Shown here one piece after another: positions 8,532-16,857 of a DNA stretch of 42,259 bases. The position numbers and the translations under genes are program-made. Under the pieces are notes generated by a model, which worked only from the letters and a program-made list of their open reading frames with translations, was not told the DNA's origin and made no database searches. The stretch comes from JAOAPY01 sp041492185 (lineage in GTDB: Bacteria > Acidobacteriota > Blastocatellia > Pyrinomonadales > Pyrinomonadaceae): assembly GCA_041492185.1 (NCBI GenBank), contig JBGPWL010000035.1, positions 1 through 42,259 of the forward strand, in the 5' to 3' direction. Each line of letters begins with the position of its first letter. Position 1 is the first letter of the stretch.

Positions 8532-10112
8532 CTAAGATTCACATTTCGGGCCCCGGGTTTGCTTGTCGGCGTGCGCGATTGCCGCCCCATTTACGACATC
8601 AAGATCACGATTTGCGGGTCCGCTAATTACGCGTCCGGTGGCGTCAAAACGTGAGCCGTGGCAGGGACAGTCCCAAGTCTTCTCCAACGAGTTCCAATCA
8701 ACGATACAGCCCAAATGAGTACACGCAGCGGAGCGTTCGTGCACGGTGCCGGTTTCGTCCTTGTAAAGCATAATCTTATTGAGGCCACGACGCGCGATGG
8801 CTCCCGTGCCCGGGGCAATCTCGTCAGCACTGCGCACTTCGCCACCCGTAACGAGGTCTGCATATTGCGCTGCGACGTTCAGGTTTTCCCTGGCAAATTC
8901 CGGCAGGGCGCGCAGCGTCTTGCGCGCCGGCTCGTAAAGGGCAGCCCACTGATTTTTGCGTCCCATGATCAGATCCGTGAGCAGGACTCCGGCGATTGTT
9001 CCGTGCGTCATGCCGTTGCCGGAATCGCCGGTAGCTATATAGACGTTCTCTTTGTCCAACGGATTGTGGCCAATGAAAGCCAAACCGTCCACTGGTTCCA
9101 TGACTTCGCCGGACCAGCGATACTCGATGCGTTCAATTATCGGGAAGCGTCCGCGGGTCCAGCTTTCGAGCCGGGCAAACCGCACTGTCGCGTCGTCCGC
9201 CTGGCCTGATTTGTGGTCTTCGCCCCCGACGATTAACAGATCGTGCTCTGCGTCGTCGAGCCCCTCGAGCCGAACGTAGTGATAAGGATCGGGGGTGTCC
9301 CAGTAGAGCGCTTTCGTGACCGAACCCCGCGGAACGCGCGCGCCGATCACGTAGGTCAGATAAGCAGCCTGTTTCGTATGAATAGCAAAAAGATCATTGA
9401 CCGGCGTATTGGTCGCAACGACAACAGAGCCGGCAGTGACGACCGCGCCACCTTTTGTCTCTATGCGCGCTGGTTCACCTCCCTCGATCTTGCTTGCGTG
9501 AGAGCCGGTGTAGATACGGCCATTGTCACGAGTGATCGCGCGCGCCAAACCGGCGAGATATTTGAGTGGATGAAATTGTGCCTGCCGCGGAAAGCGTATG
9601 CAGGCACCAGTATCGAAGGAGTCTATCGGCGCGCGCGGTACAAGTTCCGTTTCAGTCAGACCCACGCGATGCAGACTTTCCAATTCTCGGTCAAGAATTT
9701 CTCTTGAGTCGCCGGGTGGCACGAAGAGATAACCATCCACTCGCTCAAACTCGCAGTCGATTTCTTCTTCCTTGACAATCGATTCAACGCGGGCAATCGC
9801 GCCAGTGTGACTTTCAGCAGCCAGCCGAGCACCTTTCTCGCCGTGGAGGCGTTCAAGTTCGAAGTAGCGATCGTCAAGCGCGTTGACCAGGTGGGCCGTC
9901 GTGCGTCCGGTCATGCCGCCTCCGACCGAACCATCTTCGAGCACAACCACGCGCAGACCTTCCCGCGCCAGGAGGTAAGCTGTGCTCAGGCCGGAAATTC
10001 CGGCGCCGATGACGCAAACATCCGTCGTTGTATTCTCGCTGAGCGAAGGATAGCTTGGGACCTTGCCAGTGAGCACCCAAAAGGAAATGGTTGTACCGGA
10101 ATCACTAATCAC
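8532..10112 (-). CDS. FAD-dependent oxidoreductase with C-terminal Rieske 2Fe-2S domain
   Basis: The 526-residue product joins a DadA-like amine/amino-acid oxidase domain to a Rieske domain. The FAD-binding fold opens with VCVIGAGISGLSTAYLLARE near residue 32 and closes with IATGDSGNGMTHG near 370. The Rieske domain at about 430-510 has both cluster-binding boxes, CTHLGC near 464 and CPCHGSRF near 484. This architecture is common in bacteria, and the electron donor and substrate are unknown. The first codon is GTG; a later in-frame start is possible. The gene begins 37 bases after the hybrid histidine kinase stop on the same strand, so the two may share a transcript. Confidence 0.92.
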   Translation of the reverse strand: MISDSGTTISFWVLTGKVPSYPSLSENTTTDVCVIGAGISGLSTAYLLAREGLRVVVLEDGSVGGGMTGRTTAHLVNALDDRYFELERLHGEKGARLAAESHTGAIARVESIVKEEEIDCEFERVDGYLFVPPGDSREILDRELESLHRVGLTETELVPRAPIDSFDTGACIRFPRQAQFHPLKYLAGLARAITRDNGRIYTGSHASKIEGGEPARIETKGGAVVTAGSVVVATNTPVNDLFAIHTKQAAYLTYVIGARVPRGSVTKALYWDTPDPYHYVRLEGLDDAEHDLLIVGGEDHKSGQADDATVRFARLESWTRGRFPIIERIEYRWSGEVMEPVDGLAFIGHNPLDKENVYIATGDSGNGMTHGTIAGVLLTDLIMGRKNQWAALYEPARKTLRALPEFARENLNVAAQYADLVTGGEVRSADEIAPGTGAIARRGLNKIMLYKDETGTVHERSAACTHLGCIVDWNSLEKTWDCPCHGSRFDATGRVISGPANRDLDVVNGAAIAHADKQTRGPKCES

Positions 10113-10149
10113 GATTGGTTCTTTCTTCTTTCAGAAGCAGACCTGACGG

Positions 10150-13100
10150 TCAGCGATGGTTGCGCTTACGTCGACGATGGATTCGACCGGTCAGACCAGC
10201 CACCACCATAGTGAGTTCGCCGGGTTCGACCGGCTTGGCAACGTGGACCTGAAATCCCGCCCGCAATGCCCGTTGTCGATCTTCGATGCGTGCGTGCGCG
10301 GTTAGTGCCACTGCTGGAACCTGGCCGCCGCGTTTTGCGCCAAGCCTTCTGATGCGCTGGATAAGTGAATACCCATCTATATCGGGCATTTCAATATCAG
10401 AAATCAGAATGTCGGGAAGCCATTCTCTGAATACCGCAAGGGCCTCAGCCGCCGAAGCGGTCGACTTCACCTCTGCATCACACTCAGACAGAATCGTCCC
10501 CAGCAATTCGCGCGCATCTGGCTCGTCGTCTACGACGAGTACGCGCAAACCGGCTAGTGAAATACTTCTATCAATCTCAAGTTTGCGGGCCGTCGCGTGT
10601 TGTTTTAGCGCAGTTGACTCGTGGGCGCCCGTCGCCAGTGGAATGTTTACGGTAAAGGTTGCTCCTTGCCCCTCGCCCGCGCTCTCCGCCCTGATGGTTC
10701 CACCGTGTAGTTCAACCAGGTGACGCACAATCGCCAGGCCCAGCCCGAGTCCGCCAAACCTCCGGGTGATGGCGCCGTCCGCCTGGCGAAACTGATCGAA
10801 CACGTAAGGCAAAAACTCAGCGCTGATGCCCTGTCCCGTATCGCTGACAATAACCTCTACGTGGGAATTGATCGGCTTTAACTGAATCTGAACTCGCCCA
10901 CCGTTAGGAGTGAACTTCACTGCGTTCGAAAGTAGGTTCCAAACGATTTGTTGCAGTCGATTTTGATCGCCAGTAACAGGACCGGTTCTTGGGTCGAGCA
11001 GACTTTGAACGCTGATGCCCTTTGCGTCCGCGGCTAGCCGCACGGAATCGACAGCTGTCTCAACTATCTGTTTCAGTTCGACCGGCCGTATGTCGAGACT
11101 CAACTTGCCGGTGATGATGCGCGAGACGTCCAGAATGTCTTCGATCAATTGCGCCTGGACTTTGGCGTTGCGATCGATGATCTCAATCGCCCGATTCATT
11201 GTTTCCTGATCGAGCCGGCCGGTCTGCAGCATTGAGCACCAGCCGACGATCGCATTCAACGGCGTGCGCAATTCGTGCGAAACCGTGGCGAGAAACTCGT
11301 CCTTGGCCCGGTTGGCGCCCTCTGCTTGAATTCGGGCCTCCTGTTCAGCTTCGTAGAGTCGTGCGCGATCGATGGCGAGGGCAAGGCGATCGGCCACCAA
11401 TTGCAATAGACGCAAATCCTCCGCGGTGAAGCCCCGTCGTTCGACTTTGTCAGCGTGGATGACCCCGAGGACTCTACTCTCGACCACCAGCGGCGCCGCG
11501 ATCAGGGAACCAATCTTCTCGCGCAGCATGGAGGTGACCACTTCTATTCCGGACGTGTCGTCCACGATCAGCGGCAAGCGGCTGGCGGCAACGTGACCGG
11601 CGATGCCCTGTCCCATTGGCACGCGCACTTTGTCCGCTACTTCCTCTTCAAGTCCGAGCGCGGCGCGGACAGTCAAAACTTGCTCATCTTCAGACAGCAG
11701 CAGGATTGCAACCGAATCAGTGTTGAGGACATGTCGGACGCGATCGAGCATCTCTTTCAGCAGATCGTTAAACGCGAGATGCTGGAGCACCGCGTCCGTC
11801 ACTGTCTGTAAGCGCTTGGTCATTTCTGTCGCGGTCTCAGCTTCAATGCGGGCAGTCTGTTCTCGAGCCAGAAGCTCGGCCCGATCTTCCTCGGCCCGCT
11901 TGCGCTCGGTGATATCCCAACCCAGTCCGGCCAATCGAAATGGCGTTCCAGACTCGTCGTAGAATGCGCGGCCGCGGCCCAACATCCAGCGCACTTCGCC
12001 ACCCTTGGGTGTGTAGCGGAATTCGACGTTGTAATCGGTGTGATTCTCGATTGCCTGGCGCACGGCCTGACCTAAAGCATCGCGATCATCCGGATGAACG
12101 AAATCGAAAAATGCTTCTTCAGTTTCAGGAAATTCACCGCGTTCCAGTCCGAAGATTTGCTCCAGCTCCGGCGACCATTCCACGCGATTGCTTTGATCCA
12201 GCTTGCGCGTCCAGGTGCCCATGCGGCTGCCCTCCATCGTCAAACGCAACCATTCCCTATTCTCCAGCAAAGCGTCTTCGGTCAACTTTCGCTCGATGAA
12301 CTGTCCGATCTGGCTACCGATGCTGGTAAAAATTGCCAGCAGAGCATCGTCTGGCTGACGGATTTCTTGGCTGAAGAATTCCATCACGCCGAGGAACTCA
12401 TCGCCGCAGTGAATCGGGAATGCGAACGCGGCCCGGAGTCCGTCCGCGTTCGCCACGGGCGCGCGCGGAAAGTTCTCGTCTCTCGTCACATCAGGTATCC
12501 ACGCGGGCTTCAAACTCTTCCATACGCGTCCGGGCAGGCCTACGCCCGGCGCGAACGCGCTCTCTCTGGTCAACGATTCAAACTGGTGTGCTTTGACAGA
12601 AGGTGCATGCCAGACGTTCAGGCAGCGCAATACATTCGCTTCGGCGTCCACCGTCCAAACCGCGCCGACCTCCCAGTCGAGTGTCTCGCCAATCGTCTGG
12701 AGCATGCGAGGCGTCGCATCGCTGAGTGAGGGCGATTCGGCAAGAATCCGATTAATGGCAAGTTTGCCGGCGAGGCGGCGTTCGTTTTCACGCAAGGTTT
12801 CTTCTGACAGTCGCCGCTCTTCCATCACCGCTACCAGAAACAAAAACGTGACGGCATTCGAGCCGAGAAATAGTTGCAAGAGCAGGAGCGACTCGTTCGG
12901 TGTGTTGTTACTAAAAGGACCGGCGCCATTTGCCGTACCCCACACCGCGAACACCGACAGCAGGACAGTCGCGAGTGTTATGCCACGCTGGCCCAGTCTG
13001 AATGCAGCCCAGAGGAAGAAGGGTACAATCAATCGAGCAAGCGGATAATATTGAATCGAAAGAGGAGACGGTTTGCCAAAGGTTGCCAATGCAGACAGAG

Positions 13101-13686
13101 ATAGCAAAAGCAGCGTGAGAGTGGCTTCGAGATAGCGCTTGGCGGGCAACCATTGGCGAGACTTAGTTCCCCAGGTCAGAAGCAGCGGTGCGATCACCAA
13201 ACCTCCAACCGTATCGCCAAGCCACCAGGTCAGCCACAGAGAACCAAACTGCTCCCATCGCGCGGCATGGCCCAGACCCAAGCTAATATTGCCTATCGTC
13301 GCACTGATCATCGTGCAGAGCAGCGCAGCAAGGACAAAGTTGAAAACGTCCCTGGCTCGATCGAGAGCGTTGTGAAAATCCAAACGGCGAAGCAAGTATC
13401 CAGCGGACAATGCTTCCATTGTATTTCCAGCAGCGATGCCGAGCGCGGTTGCCAGGGGGACCGGCGTTAAGGAGTTAGCGAGAAACGCTCCCAAGAGAAT
13501 GCCGGGCCACGCGCGATAGCCCAGCAGGAGAACTGCTGCCATCGCAATCCCGGTCGGCGGCCACACTGGCGAGACGCTGGTGTGCACTGAAGCCAGCGAC
13601 AAGCCGAGGCGTGCCGCGGCGAAGTAGATCACGGCCACAGTTAAGAGTTGAGCAAAGAAGCGAAGGCGTTTCAGCTTCACGTCCAT
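10150..13686 (-). CDS. MASE1-GAF-PAS-GAF hybrid sensor histidine kinase
   Basis: This 1178-residue membrane sensor has, in order: a MASE1 integral membrane domain (about 1-290, with SPVWPPTGIAMAAVLLLG), a GAF domain (310-455), a PAS/PAC domain ending in LGWDITERKR (470-595), a second GAF (625-775), HisKA with the phosphoacceptor in TVSHELRTPLNA near 804, an ATPase domain with NLLSNAVKF, SDTGQGI and GGLGLGLAIV (about 915-1030), and a receiver with VVDDEPDA and the phosphoacceptor Asp in ILISDIEMPD (1045-1165). It lacks an HPt domain, so phosphate must pass to a separate HPt protein. Signal and target are unknown; no response regulator gene is adjacent. The FAD/Rieske gene follows closely. Confidence 0.95.
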   Translation of the reverse strand: MDVKLKRLRFFAQLLTVAVIYFAAARLGLSLASVHTSVSPVWPPTGIAMAAVLLLGYRAWPGILLGAFLANSLTPVPLATALGIAAGNTMEALSAGYLLRRLDFHNALDRARDVFNFVLAALLCTMISATIGNISLGLGHAARWEQFGSLWLTWWLGDTVGGLVIAPLLLTWGTKSRQWLPAKRYLEATLTLLLLSLSALATFGKPSPLSIQYYPLARLIVPFFLWAAFRLGQRGITLATVLLSVFAVWGTANGAGPFSNNTPNESLLLLQLFLGSNAVTFLFLVAVMEERRLSEETLRENERRLAGKLAINRILAESPSLSDATPRMLQTIGETLDWEVGAVWTVDAEANVLRCLNVWHAPSVKAHQFESLTRESAFAPGVGLPGRVWKSLKPAWIPDVTRDENFPRAPVANADGLRAAFAFPIHCGDEFLGVMEFFSQEIRQPDDALLAIFTSIGSQIGQFIERKLTEDALLENREWLRLTMEGSRMGTWTRKLDQSNRVEWSPELEQIFGLERGEFPETEEAFFDFVHPDDRDALGQAVRQAIENHTDYNVEFRYTPKGGEVRWMLGRGRAFYDESGTPFRLAGLGWDITERKRAEEDRAELLAREQTARIEAETATEMTKRLQTVTDAVLQHLAFNDLLKEMLDRVRHVLNTDSVAILLLSEDEQVLTVRAALGLEEEVADKVRVPMGQGIAGHVAASRLPLIVDDTSGIEVVTSMLREKIGSLIAAPLVVESRVLGVIHADKVERRGFTAEDLRLLQLVADRLALAIDRARLYEAEQEARIQAEGANRAKDEFLATVSHELRTPLNAIVGWCSMLQTGRLDQETMNRAIEIIDRNAKVQAQLIEDILDVSRIITGKLSLDIRPVELKQIVETAVDSVRLAADAKGISVQSLLDPRTGPVTGDQNRLQQIVWNLLSNAVKFTPNGGRVQIQLKPINSHVEVIVSDTGQGISAEFLPYVFDQFRQADGAITRRFGGLGLGLAIVRHLVELHGGTIRAESAGEGQGATFTVNIPLATGAHESTALKQHATARKLEIDRSISLAGLRVLVVDDEPDARELLGTILSECDAEVKSTASAAEALAVFREWLPDILISDIEMPDIDGYSLIQRIRRLGAKRGGQVPAVALTAHARIEDRQRALRAGFQVHVAKPVEPGELTMVVAGLTGRIHRRRKRNHR

Positions 13687-14071
13687 TCCCGAAATAACAG
13701 ACAGACTCAGGCCGCTGCGGGCCTGGGAACCGAGAGTAACTTTTCGGGGGAAAGTAACCGGTGCGATTTTATAACATCCCTGCGGCGGTCAGAGCAAGGT
13801 GCTCATCCGGCGCCGGCGACAATTGTCTCGTCCCAGCGAGTGAATCTCAAGTCCCACACCTTCTAGTAACCGCCAGCGCGTTACAGACGTCGTCCCACTC
13901 GAAAGCGTGAGTTATTGAGGCCGAAGGCCGAGACAAAACGGGGGCTTCTGTTTTGTATATACTCGAACAATTGCTCTACGGCTGACGGTGTTTTCAAGAG
14001 TTGGCACTCTATGAGCTCACAAACTAAGAAGGGCGTCCAATAGTGACGCCCTAACTTTAATTAATACTGAA
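13687..14071. other. Gene-free stretch upstream of the hybrid kinase
   Basis: No coding region was supported here. It holds the presumed 5' region of the hybrid kinase, a possible stem-loop (ACAAAAC at 13933-13939 and GTTTTGT at 13950-13956, 10-base loop, no T-run), and a terminator hairpin at 14030-14052. A short GGCC-GAA-GGCC palindrome lies just before the stem-loop. Confidence 0.5.
14030..14052 (-). terminator. Terminator hairpin downstream of the tRNA-Arg fragment
   Basis: AGGGCGTC (14030-14037) and GACGCCCT (14045-14052) form a perfect 8-bp stem around a 7-base loop. Read on the - strand it lies 19 bases past the tRNA CCA end and is followed by TCTTAGTTT. This is the arrangement expected of the native terminator of a tRNA gene, which suggests the neighbouring tRNA fragment is the original chromosomal 3' end. 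Confidence 0.7.
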
Positions 14072-14119
14072 TGGTGCACCCGGCACGACTCGAACGTGCG
14101 ACCCCCTGACTTGTAGTCT
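14072..14119 (-). repeat. tRNA-Arg 3'-half fragment, copy 1 (probable attachment site remnant)
   Basis: On the - strand this reads as the anticodon loop, variable loop, T arm (GCACG-TTCGAGT-CGTGC) and 3' acceptor strand with encoded CCA of a tRNA. It matches copy 2 at 46 of 48 bases. The loop here reads ACAAG where copy 2 has ACGAA, so the anticodon has drifted. The 5' half of the tRNA (D arm and acceptor 5' strand) is absent, so this is not a functional tRNA gene. Integrases of the tyrosine recombinase family commonly use exactly this tRNA portion as their core site. Confidence 0.8.
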
Positions 14120-14311
14120 CAACTTTGCCTGTTTCGCCGCGTACGCGTCAGTTCTGATCGGTGCGCCTTTGTTGGGCTTTCCGCTTACTCTATAATGCCT
14201 GCGTGATAATACCTGCGTGCCGATGAGTATAGCTTGGTTTGGCGAGGCTGGTACACAAAGGTTGCCGCTGCTTGACGAGCGCAGAACTTAATTTCGATCG
14301 AGAGCAAAACC

Positions 14312-14527
14312 ATGAGCGACGAGAATTGGATCGTTTCAGACAAAGAACATCTGGGTGGTAAGCCGAGGGTGCAAGGAACACGCATTTCGGTGGCTTTTCT
14401 GCTTGAATGCCTCGCCAGTGGAATGAGCGTCGCTGAGATCGTCGATGCTTATCCTACCCTGACCGAGGAGGCCGTGCAGGGCGCGTTGCGTGAACTGGCG
14501 CATGAAAAGGAAGCGGCGGCGGCGTGA
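14312..14527 (+). CDS. DUF433 antitoxin
   Basis: DUF433 proteins are small DNA-binding antitoxins paired with DUF5615 PIN-like toxins. The 71-residue product carries the family hallmark GGKPRVQGTRISVAFLLECL, then the helix GMSVAEIVDAYPTLTEEAVQ and the closing ALRELAHEKE. Length is typical. Its TGA overlaps the toxin GTG start in a GTGA arrangement, as expected for a co-translated toxin-antitoxin pair. The gene lies between the two tRNA-derived repeats, so it probably arrived with a mobile element. It looks intact although its toxin is broken. Confidence 0.9.
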   Translation: MSDENWIVSDKEHLGGKPRVQGTRISVAFLLECLASGMSVAEIVDAYPTLTEEAVQGALRELAHEKEAAAA

Positions 14528-14855
14528 GGATTCTCGACGAAAACATGCCTCGCAAGTTGCTGGCCGCCCTGGTGGCAGAAGGTCACGAGGTCGATTCGGT
14601 AAAGTCGCTACAATTGCAGGGAATCGACAATGGAGCGCTCTATCAACTGGCCGCGTCCAATTACGATCTTGTTTTACGCTTGACGCTGAGTTTTCACGAC
14701 GAGTGCGCATCTCCAGCTCAGCCGCGCGGTTGAAACTCGTTCGCGTAGTTATCGCGCAAACCCCGCAAGACGAATTCGTAGGCCAATTCCTCACCGCTTT
14801 TCGGAAAACAGATTGGTCGATCCATAAGAGCGGCGACGATTGGCCCACTGAGTAG
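14524..14855 (+). pseudogene. DUF5615 PIN-like toxin, frameshifted
   Basis: DUF5615 proteins are PIN-like, presumably RNA-cleaving, toxins of about 110 residues. The GTG start gives the proper N-terminus MRILDENMPRKLLAALVAEG and the family block IDNGALYQLAASNYDLV. The frame then leaves the family and stops after 69 residues. In another frame the missing C-terminal half continues as FTLDAEFSRRV through DEFVGQFLTAFRKTDWSI to a TAG at 14853-14855. Adding one T to the four-T run at 14672-14675 would restore the expected LVFTLDAEF, including its conserved acidic residue. It is therefore either a real inactivating deletion or a homopolymer sequencing error. Confidence 0.85.
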
Positions 14856-15067
14856 CGGGAGATGCTCCGGAGCGTTTGGTGCTTCACCCACGCCCCGGCG
14901 ATCTTTTGACTAAATGTTTTCCCGCCCCGTTCAATATCCGCGACAGCCCGACCGCACAACTCTACGCCGCGTCTACGCCGCGCTTCAAGTCCTCTACTTC
15001 GTCACGGCACTTCGCGTCCGCGGCCGTGCGCCCAGTCGCAGTTATCAGTTCACTAATTGAAATTGAA
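14856..15067. other. Gene-free stretch between toxin remnant and second tRNA fragment
   Basis: No gene is supported. An open frame crossing this stretch ends in the residues RHDSNVRPPDS, which is the well-known false translation of a tRNA 3' end, so it is not counted as a gene. Confidence 0.5.
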
Positions 15068-15115
15068 TGGTGCACCCGGCACGACTCGAACGTGCGACCC
15101 CCTGATTCGTAGTCT
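15068..15115 (-). repeat. tRNA-Arg(ACG) 3'-half fragment, copy 2 (probable attachment site remnant)
   Basis: The - strand reads from the anticodon loop (CT-ACG-AA, Arg) through the variable loop and T arm to a CGGGTGC acceptor strand and encoded CCA. The expected D arm and 5' acceptor strand do not follow, so the gene is only a 3' half. It is a direct repeat of copy 1, 996 bases away, with two mismatches. Tandem tRNA 3' ends of this kind are left when an element integrates at, or duplicates, a tRNA attachment site. Confidence 0.82.
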
Positions 15116-15200
15116 AAATTCGAGTGTCCTTCCGTGTTTCTCTAAGTGTGGATTAGTGCATTCTTCTTATGGTCCTAACCTGTCTATGATAGCCCCCGTG

Positions 15201-15249
15201 CCGGTGACTTTCACCGGGTTTGGCTGAGTTGGCACACACTTGGCACACA
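15201..15249. repeat. Stem-loop and TTGGCACACA direct repeat beside tRNA copy 2
   Basis: CCGGTGA (15201-15207) and TCACCGG (15211-15217) form a perfect 7-bp stem with a 3-base loop. TTGGCACACA then occurs twice, at 15229-15238 and 15240-15249, an 11-base period. A degraded relative of the same block (GTGCCGATGAG through CTGGTACACAAAG) lies at about 14217-14260, at a similar distance from tRNA copy 1. Closely spaced short repeats near an attachment site are typical of integrase arm-binding sites; that role is inferred. Confidence 0.5.
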
Positions 15250-15378
15250 AAGAATCCGGAGAGCGCCTACACGAATTCAAAAGCAGACGGTAGTTACGCG
15301 GAGCAGTGCTGACTATCGCTTCGTTGATAATCAGGTGCAGCAGCAGTTGCTGAGGACCATGACTTAATCTTTTCGCGA

Positions 15379-15534
15379 ATGGCATTGAACTTTGATCAGA
15401 ACGCACTCATTAAGAACATCATCAAAACAATCGACGCGGGTGAATTCAAAGTCCCCTCAGCGAAAAACTGTCAAACCAGGCGCGACCAACTATCGGACAG
15501 GGGCTCGAGGAGCAAACCTGGCGCTGAATATTGA
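15379..15534 (+). CDS. Short open frame, possible truncated gene
   Basis: The 51-residue frame starts MALNFDQNALIKNIIKTIDA, which reads like a genuine N-terminus. From about residue 23 it runs into the 3' end of the oppositely oriented TPR gene and its composition becomes Arg/Ser rich. It may be a gene cut off where the mobile segment joins the older chromosome, or chance. No family is recognised. The rest of 15116-15445 holds only the repeats described separately. Confidence 0.25.
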   Translation: MALNFDQNALIKNIIKTIDAGEFKVPSAKNCQTRRDQLSDRGSRSKPGAEY

Positions 15535-16723
15535 TCGTAACAGCCCGTATCTTGCTGGTTTCAAAATCAACTGAAAACCTCTGCCAACCGGTTGTGCCCG
15601 AAGGCAGCGACGAAGACTGCGCGATGACGCGGGCGTCCCCAGTTGCTTCTCTTACGACGACGACCGGCAATCCTGCGCTGACCAGATTTTCGGTGCGAGC
15701 GGCAAAGCTCAAATGATAACGAGTGCGCGGCTCGACCAAAACAAGTTGTGAGACCACTGGCACCGTCACAGCGAAATTGCCAGCATAATCCAACCGCAAA
15801 CTACGCTGGCCCGCTTGTGGCGCGCTTGAGTCGAGCAGAGTGTGAACTGTCTGAGTTGCTTTCGTCGGTTGCCAGCCGAACCCTTCGTCGTTCGAATTGA
15901 TTGCACTCTCGAAGCCACCATCAAACAGGTTTTCGTCGCCAGCAGCGCCGTTGTCGACGCCCGCCAGCCAAAGCTGATGAGCGGCCTTGAACTCCTGCGA
16001 GGCGATCAAGGCAGACACGAGCGCGCGCCGCTCCTCAGCGGCAATCTTCTCAGTGGCGCGAATCAGATCAAGACCTGCTCCGGTTTGGTTGTGAGTTACC
16101 AGGAAACGCGCAAGCAAAACGCGCTGGTCGTCGGTTTGTGGTTGAACGAAAGCCAAAACAGATGTGACTTCTCCATCGCTGACTCCCCATGCAAGATCGA
16201 TCAGCACCGGTAAGAGCGCGGGGTCACTCGTCGCCGCTTTGCGCATTTCGCTAAACGCCGACTCGATCTCGTTTTTCCTGAGCAGCACGTTGCCTAGTTG
16301 CCAGCGCGGTTGGGAATAGTACGGCGCCAACTCGACCGCGCGTCGCAACGCATCGATTGCGCCATTACTGTCGCCGTTCTCTTCGCGCGTGCGTCCCAAC
16401 TCTTGCCAAAGAAAATAGTCTTGTGGTCGCAAAGACACTGCGCGTTCAAATTCTGCGACGGCTTCGTCAGTTCTGCCCGCCTCCACCAAACACACCGCGT
16501 GAACGTAATGCGCCTCAGGATCATCAGCCTTGAAGCTTAGCGCGCGTTCAGATGCTTCCGCTGAATTCGCCGCCGAACCGTACTCGGAGAACAAACGCGA
16601 AAGCCCCGCGCGAGCGGAACTGATCGATGCGAGCAGGCAAAACAACAGAGCGATGACTGCGATTGCACGACGAACACCAACTTCCGTGTGAGCGGCCCGC
16701 GTCATTAAACAATGTTTCTTCAT
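15446..16723 (-). CDS. Secreted TPR protein with C-terminal carbohydrate-binding-like domain
   Basis: The 425-residue product has a signal peptide or anchor at about residues 19-40. TPR-type repeats follow at about 45-180 (EAHYVHAVCLVEAGRTDEAV, FLWQELGRTREENGDSNGAI, PRWQLGNVLLRKNEIESAF). After a helical linker, residues 265-425 look like a jelly-roll module that begins ENLFDGGFES and contains RSLRLDYAG, YHLSFAARTENL and a final WFDSFSLRG, a pattern typical of carbohydrate-binding modules. It sits downstream of the exopolysaccharide operon on the same strand but 860 bases past its last gene, with the protease gene on the other strand between, so it likely has its own promoter. A role in polymer assembly at the envelope is inferred. 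Confidence 0.8.
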   Translation of the reverse strand: MKKHCLMTRAAHTEVGVRRAIAVIALLFCLLASISSARAGLSRLFSEYGSAANSAEASERALSFKADDPEAHYVHAVCLVEAGRTDEAVAEFERAVSLRPQDYFLWQELGRTREENGDSNGAIDALRRAVELAPYYSQPRWQLGNVLLRKNEIESAFSEMRKAATSDPALLPVLIDLAWGVSDGEVTSVLAFVQPQTDDQRVLLARFLVTHNQTGAGLDLIRATEKIAAEERRALVSALIASQEFKAAHQLWLAGVDNGAAGDENLFDGGFESAINSNDEGFGWQPTKATQTVHTLLDSSAPQAGQRSLRLDYAGNFAVTVPVVSQLVLVEPRTRYHLSFAARTENLVSAGLPVVVVREATGDARVIAQSSSLPSGTTGWQRFSVDFETSKIRAVTINIQRQVCSSSPCPIVGRAWFDSFSLRGL

Positions 16724-16857
16724 TTGCAGTTGGTTAGGACGGTCAAATACTTGGAAACTAACGGTTAATCTCTGTCTTCAATAAGCAGAAGACTTCAAAA
16801 ACTGGGGACGATAGAAAGATCGCGCGAGGGAAGATCCGTCCGCGCTGAAGGGGTACT

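Noticed and set aside
14072..14119. A functional tRNA gene
   Set aside because: The D arm and 5' acceptor strand are missing at both copies, so neither can fold into a tRNA.
14876..15112. Open frame of 78 residues ending in RHDSNVRPPDS
   Set aside because: This ending is the translation of a tRNA 3' half on the opposite strand and is a known source of false protein predictions.
15229..15245. Sigma-54-like match TTGGCAC...GGC on the + strand
   Set aside because: It arises from the two TTGGCACACA repeats, has only TTGGC instead of TTTGC at -12, and no convincing gene follows.
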